A DNA stretch of 35,886 nucleotides, from positions 1 to 35,886 of the forward strand of contig NZ_BMMU01000047.1 of NCBI RefSeq assembly GCF_014646095.1. Reading direction: 5' to 3'. Within the stretch, counting starts at the first letter, position 1. Each line of letters starts with the position of its first letter. This document shows, in pieces, positions 23,207 to 30,748 of this stretch. Source of the DNA: Streptomyces lacrimifluminis (GTDB taxonomy: Bacteria > Actinomycetota > Actinomycetes > Streptomycetales > Streptomycetaceae). The notes beneath the pieces are model-generated. The model was not told where the DNA came from, did no database searches, and was given only the letters and a program-made list of their open reading frames with translations. A program made the translations under genes and the position numbers.

Positions 23207-23330
23207 TCCGTGGCCGGGCTGGGCGGGTGAGCCACAGTGGGACGGGTTCCGGGCTCGGACCTTCGTCGACGCGGGCCAGATGGTGCTGCGCTCCAGGCGT
23301 GGCACGAGACGCCGTCGGCTTTTCTCTTGG
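23154..23330 (+). pseudogene. ATP-dependent DNA ligase, N-terminal fragment
   Basis: From GTG 23154, after GGAAGAA, the frame reads PWTLPEPRLSAPIPKPDPWP, then GWAGEPQWDGFRARTF and MVLRSRRGT. This is the start of Streptomyces ATP-dependent DNA ligases (usual motif I EPKWDG, where the Lys is adenylated). Here that Lys is Gln, and after about 55 residues the similarity ends, so the product could not join DNA. It overlaps the end of the MarR remnant and abuts the SDR fragment on the other strand. Confidence 0.62.
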
Positions 23331-23365
23331 TCTGGCTGGGTCGAGAACGCGCGATCGTTTCTGTT

Positions 23366-23488
23366 GTAGGCGGCCTGCCGGGCCAGGTCACCGAGCGTGA
23401 CGTGGGCACCCCGGGGGGCGTACGCCTTCGCCGTGGCGAGTCCGATGCCGCGTGCGGCGCCGGTGACGGCGATGTCGGCGCTGCGCAT
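23366..23488 (-). pseudogene. Short-chain dehydrogenase (SDR), N-terminal fragment
   Basis: From ATG 23486-23488 the frame reads RSADIAVTGAARGIGLATAK, with the TGxxxGIG cofactor motif of classical SDR enzymes, then AYAPRGAHVTLGDL. Similarity ends after about 41 residues at 23366, so the Ser-Tyr-Lys active site is lost. It starts 18 bases after the BVMO stop and was the third gene of the patatin/BVMO operon. Confidence 0.75.
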
Positions 23489-23506
23489 TGTCGATGGCGG
23501 GGAATC

Positions 23507-24988
23507 TCATGCGCTGAGCTCCTGCCGGTCGATGGGGTGCATGACGGTGAAGTCGCGGGCGTCGAAACGTGCCACCTGTGTGCGGAGCCGGCCAGTGGAC
23601 CAGGGCCAACTGAAGCTGTTGCGGCCGTTCACGTCGAGGTAGTAGCTCCGGCATCCGCCGGTGTTGTAGACGGTGCCCGCGAGGGCGGCCTGCAGTTCGG
23701 TGTTGTATGCGGTCTGCACGTCGCGGCGTACCTCGACCGACGCCCACCCCTCGGCGCGTGCTGAGCGGATTGCGCCGAAGGCGAGATCGAGCTGGGCTTC
23801 GAGGATGGTGAACGCGGAGCTGTGTCCGGTGCCCAGGCCGGGACCGAGAAGCAGAAACGTGTTGGGGAACCCGGCGGTGACGGTGCCGAGGTACGCCTCG
23901 GGGGAGCCCTGCCAGTGGTCGGCGAGAGAACGTCCGGCGCCGTCATGGATGAGGTTCGACAGGGGCATGTCGAGGATGTGAAAGCCTGTGCCGAGGATGA
24001 TCGCGTCCACGTCGACACTGCTGCCGTCGGCGCCGAGCACGGTGGTGCCGTCCACCATGCGGACGGCGCAGGCGTGCACGTCCACATTCGGGCGGGTCAG
24101 GGCCGGGTAGTAGTGGTTGGAGAACAGGATGCGCTTGCAGCCGATGGTGTAGTCGGGGGTCAGTTTGCGGCGCAGTTCCCGGTCCCGCACGGTAGCGCGC
24201 AGGTGTGCGCGTGCCACGGCCTGTACGCCACGCAGCAGCGAGGGTCTGCGGAATCCGCGGCCCAGCATCTCCATGGCCCGGTACTCCACGGCAGCCACCG
24301 CGGCCCGGGCACCGGGCACGTGCCGCATCGCCCACCGCTCGGCCGCCGGTATGCGATGGTCCGGCTTGGGCAGCACCCACTGGGCAGTGCGCTGGAACAG
24401 GTGGAGCCGGTCGACCTGCGAGGCGATGGCCGGGACGAACTGCACGGCCGATGCCCCGGTGCCGAGCACCGCGACCCGCTTGCCGCGCAGGTCGTAGTCG
24501 TGATTCCAGCGCGCGGAGTGGAACACCTCGCCGGGAAACTCCACAAGGCCCGGGATGTCGGGTATGAGAGGCTCGTTCCACGGCCCGGCACCGGTGATCA
24601 GAAACCGGGCGGTGAACTCGCCGACATTGGTGCTGATCCGCCACCGTGCCGCGTCGGGCTGCCAGTGCGCCTCGACCATGCGCACGCCGAACCGGGTCTG
24701 CTCGCGCAGCCGGTGCCGGTCGGCGACCCCTTTCACATAGGCGAGGATTTCCGGCTGATGCGTGTACACCCTCGTCCAGTCCGGGTTCGGCGCGAACGAG
24801 TAGCTGTAGAGCCGGGACGGCACATCGCATTGGCAGCCGGGATAGGTGTTGGCCCGCCACGTGCCGCCGAAGTCGTCGGCAGCCTCGATGATCAGGAAGT
24901 CCCGGATCCCGGCCTCGCGCAACCGGACTCCCGCGCCGACCCCGGAGATGCCGGCGCCGATGACGACGACCTCGAACTGGGCGCTCAT
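23507..24988 (-). CDS. Type I Baeyer-Villiger monooxygenase (flavin-dependent)
   Basis: 493 residues. FAD-binding GAGISG (11-16), the GGTWRANTYPGCQCD segment, the Baeyer-Villiger fingerprint FPGEVFHSARW (151-161; FxGxxxHxxxW) and the second Rossmann motif for NADPH, LGTGASA (175-181), are all present and in order. Such enzymes insert oxygen next to a ketone carbonyl or oxidise sulphur or nitrogen, using FAD, NADPH and O2 in the cytoplasm. The gene follows the patatin gene with an ATGA overlap and precedes the SDR scrap, so it is co-transcribed. An alcohol to ketone to ester to acid pathway (SDR, BVMO, hydrolase) is a natural reading of the set. Intact frame. Confidence 0.93.
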   Translation of the reverse strand: MSAQFEVVVIGAGISGVGAGVRLREAGIRDFLIIEAADDFGGTWRANTYPGCQCDVPSRLYSYSFAPNPDWTRVYTHQPEILAYVKGVADRHRLREQTRFGVRMVEAHWQPDAARWRISTNVGEFTARFLITGAGPWNEPLIPDIPGLVEFPGEVFHSARWNHDYDLRGKRVAVLGTGASAVQFVPAIASQVDRLHLFQRTAQWVLPKPDHRIPAAERWAMRHVPGARAAVAAVEYRAMEMLGRGFRRPSLLRGVQAVARAHLRATVRDRELRRKLTPDYTIGCKRILFSNHYYPALTRPNVDVHACAVRMVDGTTVLGADGSSVDVDAIILGTGFHILDMPLSNLIHDGAGRSLADHWQGSPEAYLGTVTAGFPNTFLLLGPGLGTGHSSAFTILEAQLDLAFGAIRSARAEGWASVEVRRDVQTAYNTELQAALAGTVYNTGGCRSYYLDVNGRNSFSWPWSTGRLRTQVARFDARDFTVMHPIDRQELSA

Positions 24989-25935
24989 GCCGCGGTACTC
25001 CTGTCGATGGCTCGCTTAACACGGTCGGGCCCGGTACGCAGGGAGACGTCGAGGGTGGCCGGGCGGCGGGCGACGTCCATGAAGTTGAAGCCCATGACGG
25101 CCAGTTCCTCGGCGCCGGGCTCGATCCGGACAACGCGGGTCCCCCCTGCCCGGAGCAGGTGTTCCTCCGCGTCGAGGGTCCGGGTCATCCAGCGCCTGGC
25201 GACGCGTTCGAGGCGACTCAACCCGGTGGCGGGCGCGCCCCCGGACGTCGCCATCGGGGCGACGATCACGACCTCGTCCAGGCCGAGCGGGGCAACGAGG
25301 TCGGCCGACGTCGGCGACACCACCCCGCCGTCGAGGTAGGCGCGCCCGTCGATCCGTACGGGAGGAAACCAGCCCGGGATCGCCCACGACGCGGCCACCG
25401 CGCTGCCGATGTCGGCAACCGGGGCGTCGGGCGAACCGAACGCGACCCGCCTTCCGGAGCGCGCCTCGGTCGCCACCAGCCACGTACGTGACGAGGCGAG
25501 CCACGTGTGACCGTCCGCCAGCGCGGCGCCGAAGCCCCGCAGCCACCCCGCATTCCCACGGCCGCGCGGCAGGAGGCCCAGCAGCCCCGAGCCGAGCGGG
25601 ATACGGCCCCGGGCTGCCGCCGCCGCCAGCCCGGCGCCCGGCAGTCCCGGCCACGGAACCGGTGGCAGGGCTCCCGGGTGCGTGCCGACGTGCTGCAGGA
25701 GCAGCGGGTCCGCGTCGGACCGGCCCTGCAGTGCCGCAAGCAGGTCGGAGATCGACCGGCCGGACCCGAGCGCGGACACGACCTCCGCCCCCGCCGACGT
25801 CCCCACCAGCACCTCTGCCGTGCGGGCATCCCAGTCAAGCTGCTCCTCGACCGCAGCCAGGGCAGCAACCGCCCAAGCGAAGCCGAGGGTGCCGCCGCAC
25901 CCGACGACCAGCCCGCGTCGTGGACACTCCAACAT
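24985..25935 (-). CDS. Patatin-like phospholipase/esterase
   Basis: 316 residues. The oxyanion loop GCGGTLG (12-18), nucleophile elbow GTSAG (S47) and the catalytic Asp motif DGG (D202) show a patatin fold with a Ser-Asp dyad. Such proteins hydrolyse acyl esters, often of lipids. There is no signal peptide. It is the first gene of the operon and its stop overlaps the BVMO start (ATGA). It might cleave the ester formed by the BVMO, which is inference. The start ATG 25933-25935 lies 58 bases from the divergent TetR start, in a short shared control region. Confidence 0.92.
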   Translation of the reverse strand: MLECPRRGLVVGCGGTLGFAWAVAALAAVEEQLDWDARTAEVLVGTSAGAEVVSALGSGRSISDLLAALQGRSDADPLLLQHVGTHPGALPPVPWPGLPGAGLAAAAARGRIPLGSGLLGLLPRGRGNAGWLRGFGAALADGHTWLASSRTWLVATEARSGRRVAFGSPDAPVADIGSAVAASWAIPGWFPPVRIDGRAYLDGGVVSPTSADLVAPLGLDEVVIVAPMATSGGAPATGLSRLERVARRWMTRTLDAEEHLLRAGGTRVVRIEPGAEELAVMGFNFMDVARRPATLDVSLRTGPDRVKRAIDRSTAA

Positions 25936-25993
25936 AAATTCTCCCGGTATTTGAATTCCAAGGGGATCCGAAAGCTAGCGGTATCCTCCGAGG
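25936..25993. promoter_or_regulatory. Divergent control region of patatin operon and TetR gene
   Basis: 58 bases between the two starts. It includes the near-palindrome TTGAATTCCAA and GGATCCG...CGGTATCC, either of which could be the TetR operator. A clear -35/-10 pair was not identified. Confidence 0.45.
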
Positions 25994-26587
25994 GTGGCAA
26001 GACTGACCCGGGCCGAGAGCCAGGCCCGCACCCGCGAACACGTCCTCGACACCGCGTACGCGCTCTTCCTGGGCGACGGCTTCACGGCGTCGTCAATGGA
26101 GCGTGTCGCCCAGGCGGCGGGCTACTCGAAGGGGGCGGTGTACTCCAACTTCGCCACCAAGAACGAGCTGTGCTTGGCCGTGCTCGACCGCATCGCCGCG
26201 GAACAGGTGACACAGCTGGCCGCCGCGATGGGCGACGCGCCCCGCTTCGAGAACCGGATCGCAGGATTCGCCCGCTGGGCCGAAGAGACCATCGGCGACA
26301 GCTCGTGGACCTCGCTGGAAGTCGAGTTCGCCACCGCCAACCGCCGCGACACGCAGGTGTGCCAGCAGCTCGCCCAGCGTCGGCGCACCGTCACCGACGC
26401 GCTCGCGAACCTGATTCGGGCGCAGGCGGACGAACTCGGCATCACACCTGCCCTGCCCGCCGACACCGCCGCCCTGACCCTGCTCAGCCTCGGTATCGGG
26501 CTCGGCGTCCAGCGCGCCTTCGACCCGACTGTCCCGGTGCAGCCCCTCGTCGACCTGCTGCGCAGCGTCTTGAACGGGCACCCCTGA
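25994..26587 (+). CDS. TetR-family regulator
   Basis: 197 residues from GTG 25994. The N-terminal helix-turn-helix is SQARTREHVLDTAYALFLGD, then GFTASSMERVAQAAGYSKGA and VYSNFATKNELCLAVLD, a textbook TetR DNA-binding domain. The C-terminal part is all-helical and ends with LVDLLRSVLNGHP. The short shared region indicates it controls the patatin/BVMO operon and itself. The ligand is unknown, perhaps a substrate or product of the monooxygenase. Confidence 0.92.
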   Translation: MARLTRAESQARTREHVLDTAYALFLGDGFTASSMERVAQAAGYSKGAVYSNFATKNELCLAVLDRIAAEQVTQLAAAMGDAPRFENRIAGFARWAEETIGDSSWTSLEVEFATANRRDTQVCQQLAQRRRTVTDALANLIRAQADELGITPALPADTAALTLLSLGIGLGVQRAFDPTVPVQPLVDLLRSVLNGHP

Positions 26588-26750
26588 GGGGGCCGATGCT
26601 GCTGCGCTGCCGGTTGCGGGGACGCGGCTGGAAGGGACGGCTCGCAGGCAAGCCGTGTTGCCGAGGGACCGCTGGGCCGTTCCGGCGCACCGGCATCCGC
26701 CTCATACGGGACCACCTCCGCCTGCCCCTCCAACATCGCCACTCGCGGCA

Positions 26751-26885
26751 AGGTCCAACCTGGACTTTACGGGCGTCACTTTCGGCGGCGGAGATTTCAG
26801 CGGGGCGACGTTCTCATGCGGCACAGTCGACTTCTGCCGGGAGGCGTTCTCCGGGGACACCGTCTACTTCCGCGAGGCAAGGTAG
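26751..26885 (+). pseudogene. Pentapeptide-repeat scrap
   Basis: The frame reads NLDFTGVTFGGGDFSGATFS, then CGTVDFCREAFSGDTVYFRE, repeating a five-residue pattern with F or L at the centre. This is the right-handed beta-helix type of pentapeptide repeats. Only about eight units remain and the frame stops at 26885. The only in-frame start upstream (26655) gives a non-family Pro-rich lead. It complements the linker scrap at 244-495, although they may come from different genes. Confidence 0.65.
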
Positions 26886-27362
26886 CGTCGGCATCAGGAA
26901 GTCCACTTCGGTTCGGTCGATCCAACGTCATGTCACGCGAAGCGCCACACGGCCAGGGCCCGGCCGCCTCCCCCGGCACCGAGGCACCCACCGAACGAAC
27001 GGCCCGGGGTCGGTGTGACGGTGCGGGCGACCGCCCCGGCCGTCGCGAGAGCGGCTGAGGAAGCACCACGGTGAGGAGCAGGCCCTGCCGACCGGGGCAG
27101 TGTGCAAGTGGGACGATCCGCTGACCCGCGCCGGCCGTGCGGTGTGGACAGGGCGGGGCGACGTCTTCGCGGTGCACGCGGCCGGCAACCATCCCGGGCC
27201 GCACAGCCTGCCAGTACCACCGTGGCCGCTCACCGAGTCGGAGGGTGTCGAGGCTTCGTTGGGCCTGGTACGACAGAGCCCCTCCGCCCGCAGCGCTCGA
27301 ACGCCACGCCACGTCGATGGGTGATCTGCTGTGTGTCAGTGGCGCTCGATAGCCTCTGCAGT
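26886..27362. other. No recognisable gene
   Basis: About 475 bases. Frames on both strands are open for long stretches (for example 27102 onward in the frame of the next gene), but none has recognisable motifs or a ribosome site. The region should carry the promoter of the gene at 27363. Confidence 0.4.
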
Positions 27363-27716
27363 ATGGGAACTTACGATGACAAGTCGCGTGACTATGACCG
27401 TCGCGCCGGTCAGGCGCTAGTCGCCTTCTACAACCTGGCCAAGGCTGGGGGCGGGCATAGCGGGGAAGCGGTCGCGCCTGCATACCGCGACCTGCTGGAT
27501 GCGGCTGAGTCCACGTTCCGAGCGGGTGTCGAGACGGGTGACCTGGAGAAGGCCAAGGCCGGCTGGGACGAGCTCGTCGACGTGACTGCGCACATCGCGC
27601 ACGCCAACGCCCGAGTTGGGACGGTGCTGCTGGCGACGGCGGTGAATCGCCTGGGGGAGACACCGGAGGAGGTCGTCGCCCAGGTCATGGTGGAAGTGGA
27701 GAAGCACAGTTCCTAA
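27363..27716 (+). CDS. Hypothetical helical protein (117 residues)
   Basis: ATG 27363 opens GTYDDKSRDYDRRAGQALVA, followed by mostly helical acidic sequence (AVAPAYRDLLDAAESTFRAG, DLEKAKAGWDELVDVTAHIA, TPEEVVAQVMVEVEKHSS). No signal peptide, membrane segment or Cys. An all-alpha cytoplasmic protein is likely. I do not recognise the family. The ribosome site is weak. The codon bias supports it. Confidence 0.6.
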   Translation: MGTYDDKSRDYDRRAGQALVAFYNLAKAGGGHSGEAVAPAYRDLLDAAESTFRAGVETGDLEKAKAGWDELVDVTAHIAHANARVGTVLLATAVNRLGETPEEVVAQVMVEVEKHSS

Positions 27717-27859
27717 CCCCCGGCGGCAGAACCCGTCAGCCATGACTGTGGATCTACCCTCGTGGGATGTCTAAACGCCTCGTCCCCGGCAACTGAGTGA
27801 CACTGTTGGCGAACTCAGTTCACGGGATGCGTTCACTGGGAGGCGGATAGTCTGCCTCC

Positions 27860-28213
27860 ATGGGTTCGGGTGAGGGTGCCGAGGGCATCGGCACGGATCT
27901 TGACAGTCAGGGCTGGGGTGCCACGCGCTCATGGGTGGAGAAGGGGCTGTCCGAGGCGGAGCGCATCGAGAAGGTGGTGCGGCGGCGCGGCGGCTGGACG
28001 TCGGAGATGCGACTGGCCGAGGGCAAGACCCTGGCCGCGATCGGCCGTGAACTGCGGCTCGACCACTCCACCGTGCGCCGCTTCGCCGCAGCCTCGGCGA
28101 ACTCCTGGTCCAGAGCATTAACCGGGCGACGCTCCTGGACGAGCACAAGCCCTACCTGCACCAGCGGCGGACGGACGGCTGCCCCATCATTCCCCAACTC
28201 GGGGTGCCGTTAA
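27860..28213 (+). pseudogene. ISL3-family transposase fragment
   Basis: Within this frame, EGKTLAAIGRELRLDHSTVR and RFAAASAN match the helix-turn-helix in the middle of ISL3-type transposases. A one-base shift then gives ANELLVQSINRATLLDEHKP-like sequence (LLDEHKPYLHQRRTDGC, IIPQLG). The catalytic parts on both sides are missing. The lead of about 30 residues before it is not from the transposase. Confidence 0.6.
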
Positions 28214-28369
28214 CGAGTGGCGAACGAAGTGACAAGTAGCACTCTGTAGTCAATGTGGCGGTCGGTCGCTGGCTCGGGGTGAGGACCCAAAGCAGTGAAT
28301 AGCGGTAGCAGTGATTCCGCTTCGAGGTTGGCGTATCGAACTTCTAGGTTCTGACGCCTCGTCAAGGGG

Positions 28370-28963
28370 TTGCCGGATTTACTGCGGCAGATCTCCTACC
28401 GTGATCACCGCGACCTGCGGCGGGCCATCACGGCCGCCAGGGCGAGGTATACGCATTTACTGCGGCAGTGCCGGAAGGGCGGGGCGGATATGGCGATCGC
28501 ACCAGTGGCCGAGTTCGGGAGCGAGGGCGCGCTTCGGCTGCCGCGCGCCCGGGTGGTGTCCTTGTCCGCCCCGCCGTCGTCGTACGCCGCGGCGGTCGAG
28601 CGATACCTCACCGGCGCGGGCATCGCGAAGTCCTCCGCGCGGATCTACCGGATCTCGCTGACGACATGAGGGTGGATGCTCACCGGCGAACCGGCGCCGA
28701 CCGGACCCGCCCGCCGGGGCGCGAAGCCGCCCGTCTTCCTTGTCGCCGCGATCGACGACCCGGCGCTGCCGGAGGTGCTGGCCGAGCTGGCGGCGGCGCG
28801 GGCGGACGAGATGGACGCCGACACCGTCAACCGGGAGTTGTCCATCGCGCGCAAGGCGATCGGCTGGTGGCAGCGCCAGGGCTGGATCGAAGGCGATCCG
28901 ACGATCGACATCGAGCGGCGGCCGGCACCACCGGACCGCACCAAAGCCCTGGCGGAGAACTAG
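28370..28963 (+). pseudogene. Tyrosine recombinase N-terminal domain with nonsense codon, cut by IS
   Basis: The frame reads ALRLPRARVVSLSAPPSSYA, then YLTGAGIAKSSARIYRISLT and, after a TGA at 28667-28669 where TGG (Trp) is expected, GWMLTGEPAPTGPARRGAKP and DADTVNRELSIARKAIGWWQ. This is the core-binding domain of phage or ICE-type integrases. It ends at a TAG (28961-28963) inside the CTAG target of the IS5-type element. Beyond that IS the integrase does not continue, since another IS-like end (GGGCCTGTTTCATAAG) follows, so the catalytic half was lost before the insertion. ATTTACTGCGGCAG is repeated at 28377 and 28455. Confidence 0.65.
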
Positions 28964-28979
28964 GGATCGTCTTCAAAGG

Positions 28980-29627
28980 TCAGAGCCAGAGCAGGATCGA
29001 GGCGATGGTGACGGCAGCGTGGTAGGACTCGCGGGTCTTGTCGTAGCGGGTGGCCAGCCCGCGCCACTGCTTGAGACGGTTGAAGCAGCGCTCGACGACG
29101 TTGCGGCGGCGGTAGACGCACCGGTCGAGGCCGGGCGGCCGGCCGCCGCGTGTGCCGCGGTTCAGTCGGCCAAGGACCTGGTCGACGCGTTCGGGGATCG
29201 TGTGCGGGATGCCTCGTCGGCGCAGGTAGGCGCGGATCTTCCGAGAGCTGTAGCCCTTGTCGGCAACCACATGGTCGGGCCGGGTCCGCGGACGCCCGGG
29301 CCCGACTCTGGGCACGCTGATCGAGCCCATCACCTCCTCGAAGCGGGTGCAGTCGTTGGTGTTGCCGCCGGATAAGACGAAGCCGAGGGGGCGGCCGAGT
29401 CCGTCGCAGGCCAGGTGGACTTTCGTGCTCAGTCCGCCACGGGATCGACCGAGGGCGTGATCACCCGCTTCGTCCCTGTCGACTGCCCCCTTTTGCCGCC
29501 GGCGGCATGCTGATGAGCCCGCACGATGGTGGAGTCGACCGACACCAGCCAGTCGATGTCTCCGGCCGCGTCCTTCTCCGCCTGGATCGCCCGCAGCATG
29601 CGTGAGAACGTGCCGTCCAGCGCCCAC
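28980..29627 (-). CDS. IS5-type transposase, frame B (C-terminal part)
   Basis: From QKGAVDRDEAGDHALGRSRG the -1 frame holds GLSTKVHLACDGLGRPLGFV, the second Asp in HVVADKGYSSRKIRAYLRRR and the Glu in NVVERCFNRLKQWRGLATRY. The part before QKGAV is an out-of-frame lead. It is joined to frame A either by programmed -1 frameshifting at the A/G run, known in some IS5-family members, or by an indel that inactivated the gene. Confidence 0.85.
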   Translation of the reverse strand: MGAGRHVLTHAAGDPGGEGRGRRHRLAGVGRLHHRAGSSACRRRQKGAVDRDEAGDHALGRSRGGLSTKVHLACDGLGRPLGFVLSGGNTNDCTRFEEVMGSISVPRVGPGRPRTRPDHVVADKGYSSRKIRAYLRRRGIPHTIPERVDQVLGRLNRGTRGGRPPGLDRCVYRRRNVVERCFNRLKQWRGLATRYDKTRESYHAAVTIASILLWL

Positions 29628-29839
29628 CTGCGGAACCGCGTGTACAAGGTCTGCCAGGAACCATAACGTTCCGGCACATCACGCCAGGCCGAGCCGGTCC
29701 GCAGCTTCCACACGATCCCGTTCAGGACCACCCGGTCGTCCGAACGGGGCCGCCCAGCAGTCCCCGAGCTCGGCAACAACCGCGACAACACAGCCCACTC
29801 GGCATCCGAAAGCTCATGACGACGCACCACGACAAGCAT
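29429..29839 (-). CDS. IS5-type transposase, frame A (N-terminal part)
   Basis: 136 residues starting near RRHELSDAEWAVLSRLLPSS (DUF4096-type start), with VLNGIVWKLRTGSAWRDVPE, GSWQTLYTRFRRWALDGTFS and the first catalytic Asp in DWLVSVDSTIVRAHQHAAG. After GGK the frame leaves the family. The run AAAAGGGGG (minus strand, about 29486-29494) lies at the point where the second frame takes over. Confidence 0.88.
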   Translation of the reverse strand: MLVVVRRHELSDAEWAVLSRLLPSSGTAGRPRSDDRVVLNGIVWKLRTGSAWRDVPERYGSWQTLYTRFRRWALDGTFSRMLRAIQAEKDAAGDIDWLVSVDSTIVRAHQHAAGGKRGQSTGTKRVITPSVDPVAD

Positions 29840-29879
29840 GATCCCTCATCACCTGGCCACCTTTGAAGACGATCTCTAG

Positions 29880-30061
29880 GGCCTGTTTCATAAGTGGATC
29901 AAGGTCTGCCATGATCCACTCGTGGGGCGTGGCTATCTGACGCGTACGCGCCGCGTTGCGGGGCCGTTGAGCGCACGGAGGCGGGCTATCCACAGGCCGG
30001 AACGCGATCAGCGTTTTCTTCGTACGCTGCTGCCCGAGTCGATCACACGGGGGTGTGCGGG
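29880..30061. other. IS-like end and hairpin, no gene
   Basis: GGGCCTGTTTCATAAGTGGA resembles other IS ends in the window (GGGCCTG). AGTGGATCA (29893-29901) pairs with TGATCCACT (29912-29920). The rest shows no gene. Confidence 0.4.
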
Positions 30062-30187
30062 ATGCGGTACGACGTAGTGGAGGAGCTCGCGGAGGAGGTC
30101 ATGGGGCGCCTGCCGGACGACCGGGCCCGGCGGGAGGTGATGGCGCTCGTGGAGGTCGCGCGGATGGATCCGCGGGGCCCGATGTGA
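30062..30187 (+). CDS. Very small ORF, unknown
   Basis: ATG 30062 opens RYDVVEELAEEVMGRLPDDR and REVMALVEVARMDPRGP, 41 residues with a helical, charged pattern and good codon bias. No ribosome site stands out. It may be a scrap of a longer gene. Unrecognised. Confidence 0.35.
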   Translation: MRYDVVEELAEEVMGRLPDDRARREVMALVEVARMDPRGPM

Positions 30188-30383
30188 GTGACCCGGACTC
30201 CGTGGAGGATCCGTGAGGCGTTCGGCCGTCGGTGCTGGATCCAGTTCGGTTCGGCGAGACGCTGTGCGCGGTGAACCAGATGTTGCGCCGACGACGTTGG
30301 GACGAGAGGCACGCCCGCGTGTCGCCCACCGATCAGCGGGGCGACGACTTGTACCCCTCTCTCCCGTCCCAGGAAAATTCCCC

Positions 30384-30608
30384 ATGCCTCGTTCCCGTCG
30401 TTTCTTCCTGCGCCGCAGAAAGAGGGTGACGCCCGCTGCCCTCCCCGCTGGCACGGCCTCACTGTTGCTCTCCGGACCGCTCCGGCCGGGGCGGCCAGTG
30501 CCTCCGGGCAGGATCCGTCAAGCACAGGCGTCGCTGTTGAGCCTCACGCACCACGAGCTGGTGGTGATCGCGTACGGGTCGGGGCTGGTCCGTCCGCGGG
30601 CGGAGTGA
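30384..30608 (+). CDS. Small basic ORF, unknown
   Basis: AGGA lies 9 bases before ATG 30384, a good ribosome site. The 74-residue product begins with a very basic stretch (PRSRRFFLRRRKRVTP), then a weakly hydrophobic run (AALPAGTASLLLSGPL). It may be a short secreted or membrane-bound peptide, but no cleavage site is convincing. Unrecognised, and real status uncertain. Confidence 0.35.
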   Translation: MPRSRRFFLRRRKRVTPAALPAGTASLLLSGPLRPGRPVPPGRIRQAQASLLSLTHHELVVIAYGSGLVRPRAE

Positions 30609-30748
30609 GCCGAGCCCGGCCGTAGGTCAGGAAGGCGCGCCGTGGCCGCAGCCCTCGCCCGGGCCGGAGACACCGGCTCCGCCGTCGCACCGCTGCGTAT
30701 CCTGTGCCCTGGACTCGAACAACTTTACGCGGGAAGGAATTTCGGACG

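Larger units (their letters stand above)
28964..29875 (-). mobile_element. IS5-type element with CTAG target duplication
   Basis: 912 bp bounded by inverted repeats GATCGTCTTCAAAGGT (left) and the same sequence inverted on the right, with CTAG on both sides (28960-28963 and 29876-29879), a 4-bp target duplication fitting IS5-family habits. It has two overlapping minus-strand frames that together make a complete DDE transposase. Confidence 0.9.

Noticed and set aside
23822..25339. Plus-strand ORF of 505 codons opposite BVMO and patatin
   Set aside because: Antisense of two enzymes with all motifs in place.
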